A stretch of 64,000 nt of DNA, taken from the NCBI RefSeq assembly GCF_003935425.1, contig NZ_RHQN01000007.1:1-64000 (forward strand). The letters are read 5' to 3'. The notes beneath the pieces were generated by a model. That model had not been told where the DNA came from. It was given only the letters and a program-made list of their open reading frames with translations, and ran no database searches. Of the stretch, positions 63,280 to 64,000 are shown piece by piece (position 1 is the first letter of the stretch; each line of letters starts with the position of its first letter). Position numbers and translations under genes: made by a program. This DNA is from Pseudomonas sp. v388 (GTDB lineage Bacteria > Pseudomonadota > Gammaproteobacteria > Pseudomonadales > Pseudomonadaceae).

Positions 63280-63891
63280 ATGCACCCGATCCCTGAAATC
63301 GAAGCCTTCCTGCTTTGCCGCACTCCCGACAGTTGGGTCCAGGCTGCATTGCGCAATCTGGATATTTTGCTGATCGACCACGCGAACAATGAAAAGAAGG
63401 CGGCCGGGGCGGCGTTCCAGTTCATGTTTCAATACGGTGACAAATTCGACCTGCTGAGCAAGATGTCGCGTCTGGCTCGCGAAGAGCTACGACACTTCGA
63501 GCAGGTCATCAGCCTTATCAGGAAGCGCCAGATCCCCATGGCCAATATCAGCTCGGCGCGCTACGCCGGCTCGTTGCGCAAGCGCGTGCGCAACCACAAC
63601 CCGTACCGGCTGACCGATGCGCTGGTTGTCGGCGCCATCGTCGAAGCCCGGTCCTGCGAGCGCTTCGCGGCACTGGTGCCGCATCTGGACGAAGAATTGG
63701 CCAAGTTCTACGGCGGCCTGCTCAAGTCCGAAGCCCGGCATTTCCAGGATTACCTCAAGTTGGCCTACACCTATGGCGACAAGGCGGACGTCGACGCCAA
63801 GATCGAAGAAATACGGCTTGCCGAACGTGAACTGATCGAAAGCCCGGATGAAGATTTCCGGTTTCACAGTGGCGTGCCGATTGCCGCCTGA
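63280..63891 (+). CDS. miaE: tRNA 2-methylthio-N6-isopentenyladenosine-37 hydroxylase
   Basis: MiaE hydroxylates the isopentenyl side chain of ms2i6A37 in tRNAs reading U-starting codons, using a di-iron centre and oxygen. The 203-residue protein has the carboxylate-bridged di-iron motifs: Glu and His in REELRHFEQV, IVEARSCERF, and SEARHFQDYLKL (E-x2-H). The start is taken as ATG at 63280 (MHPIPEIEAFLL); no strong ribosome binding site is seen and a longer frame from 63256 is possible. It is followed closely by a terminator. Confidence 0.92.
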   Translation: MHPIPEIEAFLLCRTPDSWVQAALRNLDILLIDHANNEKKAAGAAFQFMFQYGDKFDLLSKMSRLAREELRHFEQVISLIRKRQIPMANISSARYAGSLRKRVRNHNPYRLTDALVVGAIVEARSCERFAALVPHLDEELAKFYGGLLKSEARHFQDYLKLAYTYGDKADVDAKIEEIRLAERELIESPDEDFRFHSGVPIAA

Positions 63892-63911
63892 CCTGTTTCA
63901 GGTAACACCCA

Positions 63912-63939
63912 AAACGACCGTTCTTACGGTCGTTTTTTT
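63912..63939 (+). terminator. Intrinsic terminator after miaE
   Basis: AAACGACCGT (63912-63921) pairs with ACGGTCGTTT (63926-63935) around a 4-nt loop and is followed by T. The remaining 60 bases to the window end show no feature. Confidence 0.92.
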
Positions 63940-64000
63940 ATGCGCATCCGTCGGCGAATTTGATAAGCAGGCTAACAAATGCTTTGACATTCGCTGCTTA

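Overview
The window looks like core chromosome of a Pseudomonas species, most likely from the P. fluorescens group. The signs are high GC, the typical gene neighbours nadK - rhomboid - yeaC - DUF2797 - pepN, the 1618-residue NAD-dependent glutamate dehydrogenase, acnB, miaE, an S-type pyocin with its immunity gene, and many copies of the Pseudomonas REP motif (GTGGGAGC-AAGCT-GCTCGCGA type). No tRNA, rRNA, CRISPR array, insertion sequence or prophage was seen.

Layout. 1-1137: the 5' part of ilvA (minus strand, cut by the window edge), preceded by what reads as a complete Ile/Val/Thr-sensing transcription attenuator (promoter, 21-residue leader peptide, antiterminator and terminator) and a second 31-codon ORF overlapping the ilvA start. 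1.3-5.9 kb: a 28-residue acidic protein, an AraC-type regulator paired with a nitrilase-fold protein lacking its catalytic Cys, and fadH. 5.9-8.4 kb: an AT-richer island with an S-type pyocin HNH nuclease gene broken by an in-frame TAG and a +1 slip in a G8 tract, followed by an intact immunity gene. 8.6-12.4 kb: a PLP-dependent deaminase/desulfhydrase and two MFS transporters. 12.4-20.1 kb: housekeeping genes (DUF1853, nadK, metallophosphatase, rhomboid protease, yeaC, DUF2797, pepN).

20.3-26.4 kb is an eight-gene, one-direction cluster: YjfI, a PspA-family protein (YjfJ), a second rhomboid, a two-TM ion channel, YjfK, YjfL (DUF350), lipoprotein YjfM (DUF1190) and a glutathionylspermidine-synthase-type ATP-grasp ligase (YjfC). 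It is the best candidate in the window for a poorly understood system, probably concerned with envelope integrity. Its last gene ends inside a 212-bp tandem array in which the gene's final 24 codons and a REP pair are repeated five times.

27.5-31.0 kb: a YCF48-like Asp-box propeller protein next to an MmpL/RND exporter. 31.1-36.2 kb: a sugar-acid catabolic locus (FadR-type GntR regulator, IlvD/Edd dehydratase, and divergent MFS transporter plus AraD1-type FAH protein) with two candidate operators in the divergent promoter region. 36.4-40 kb: small proteins, a free-standing copy of the glucose-dehydrogenase membrane domain, and a secreted lactonase. 40.0-44.9 kb: sbcDC. 45.0-51.8 kb: the moxR-DUF58-DUF4381-batA-batB-batD operon with overlapping genes. 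52.1-58.5 kb: an amidohydrolase, an acidic hypothetical and gdhB. 58.6-61.3 kb: acnB, with a long inverted-repeat element upstream. 61.7-63.9 kb: DUF1289, a universal stress protein and miaE.

All family names come from reading the translations and remembered family features; no database search was run.
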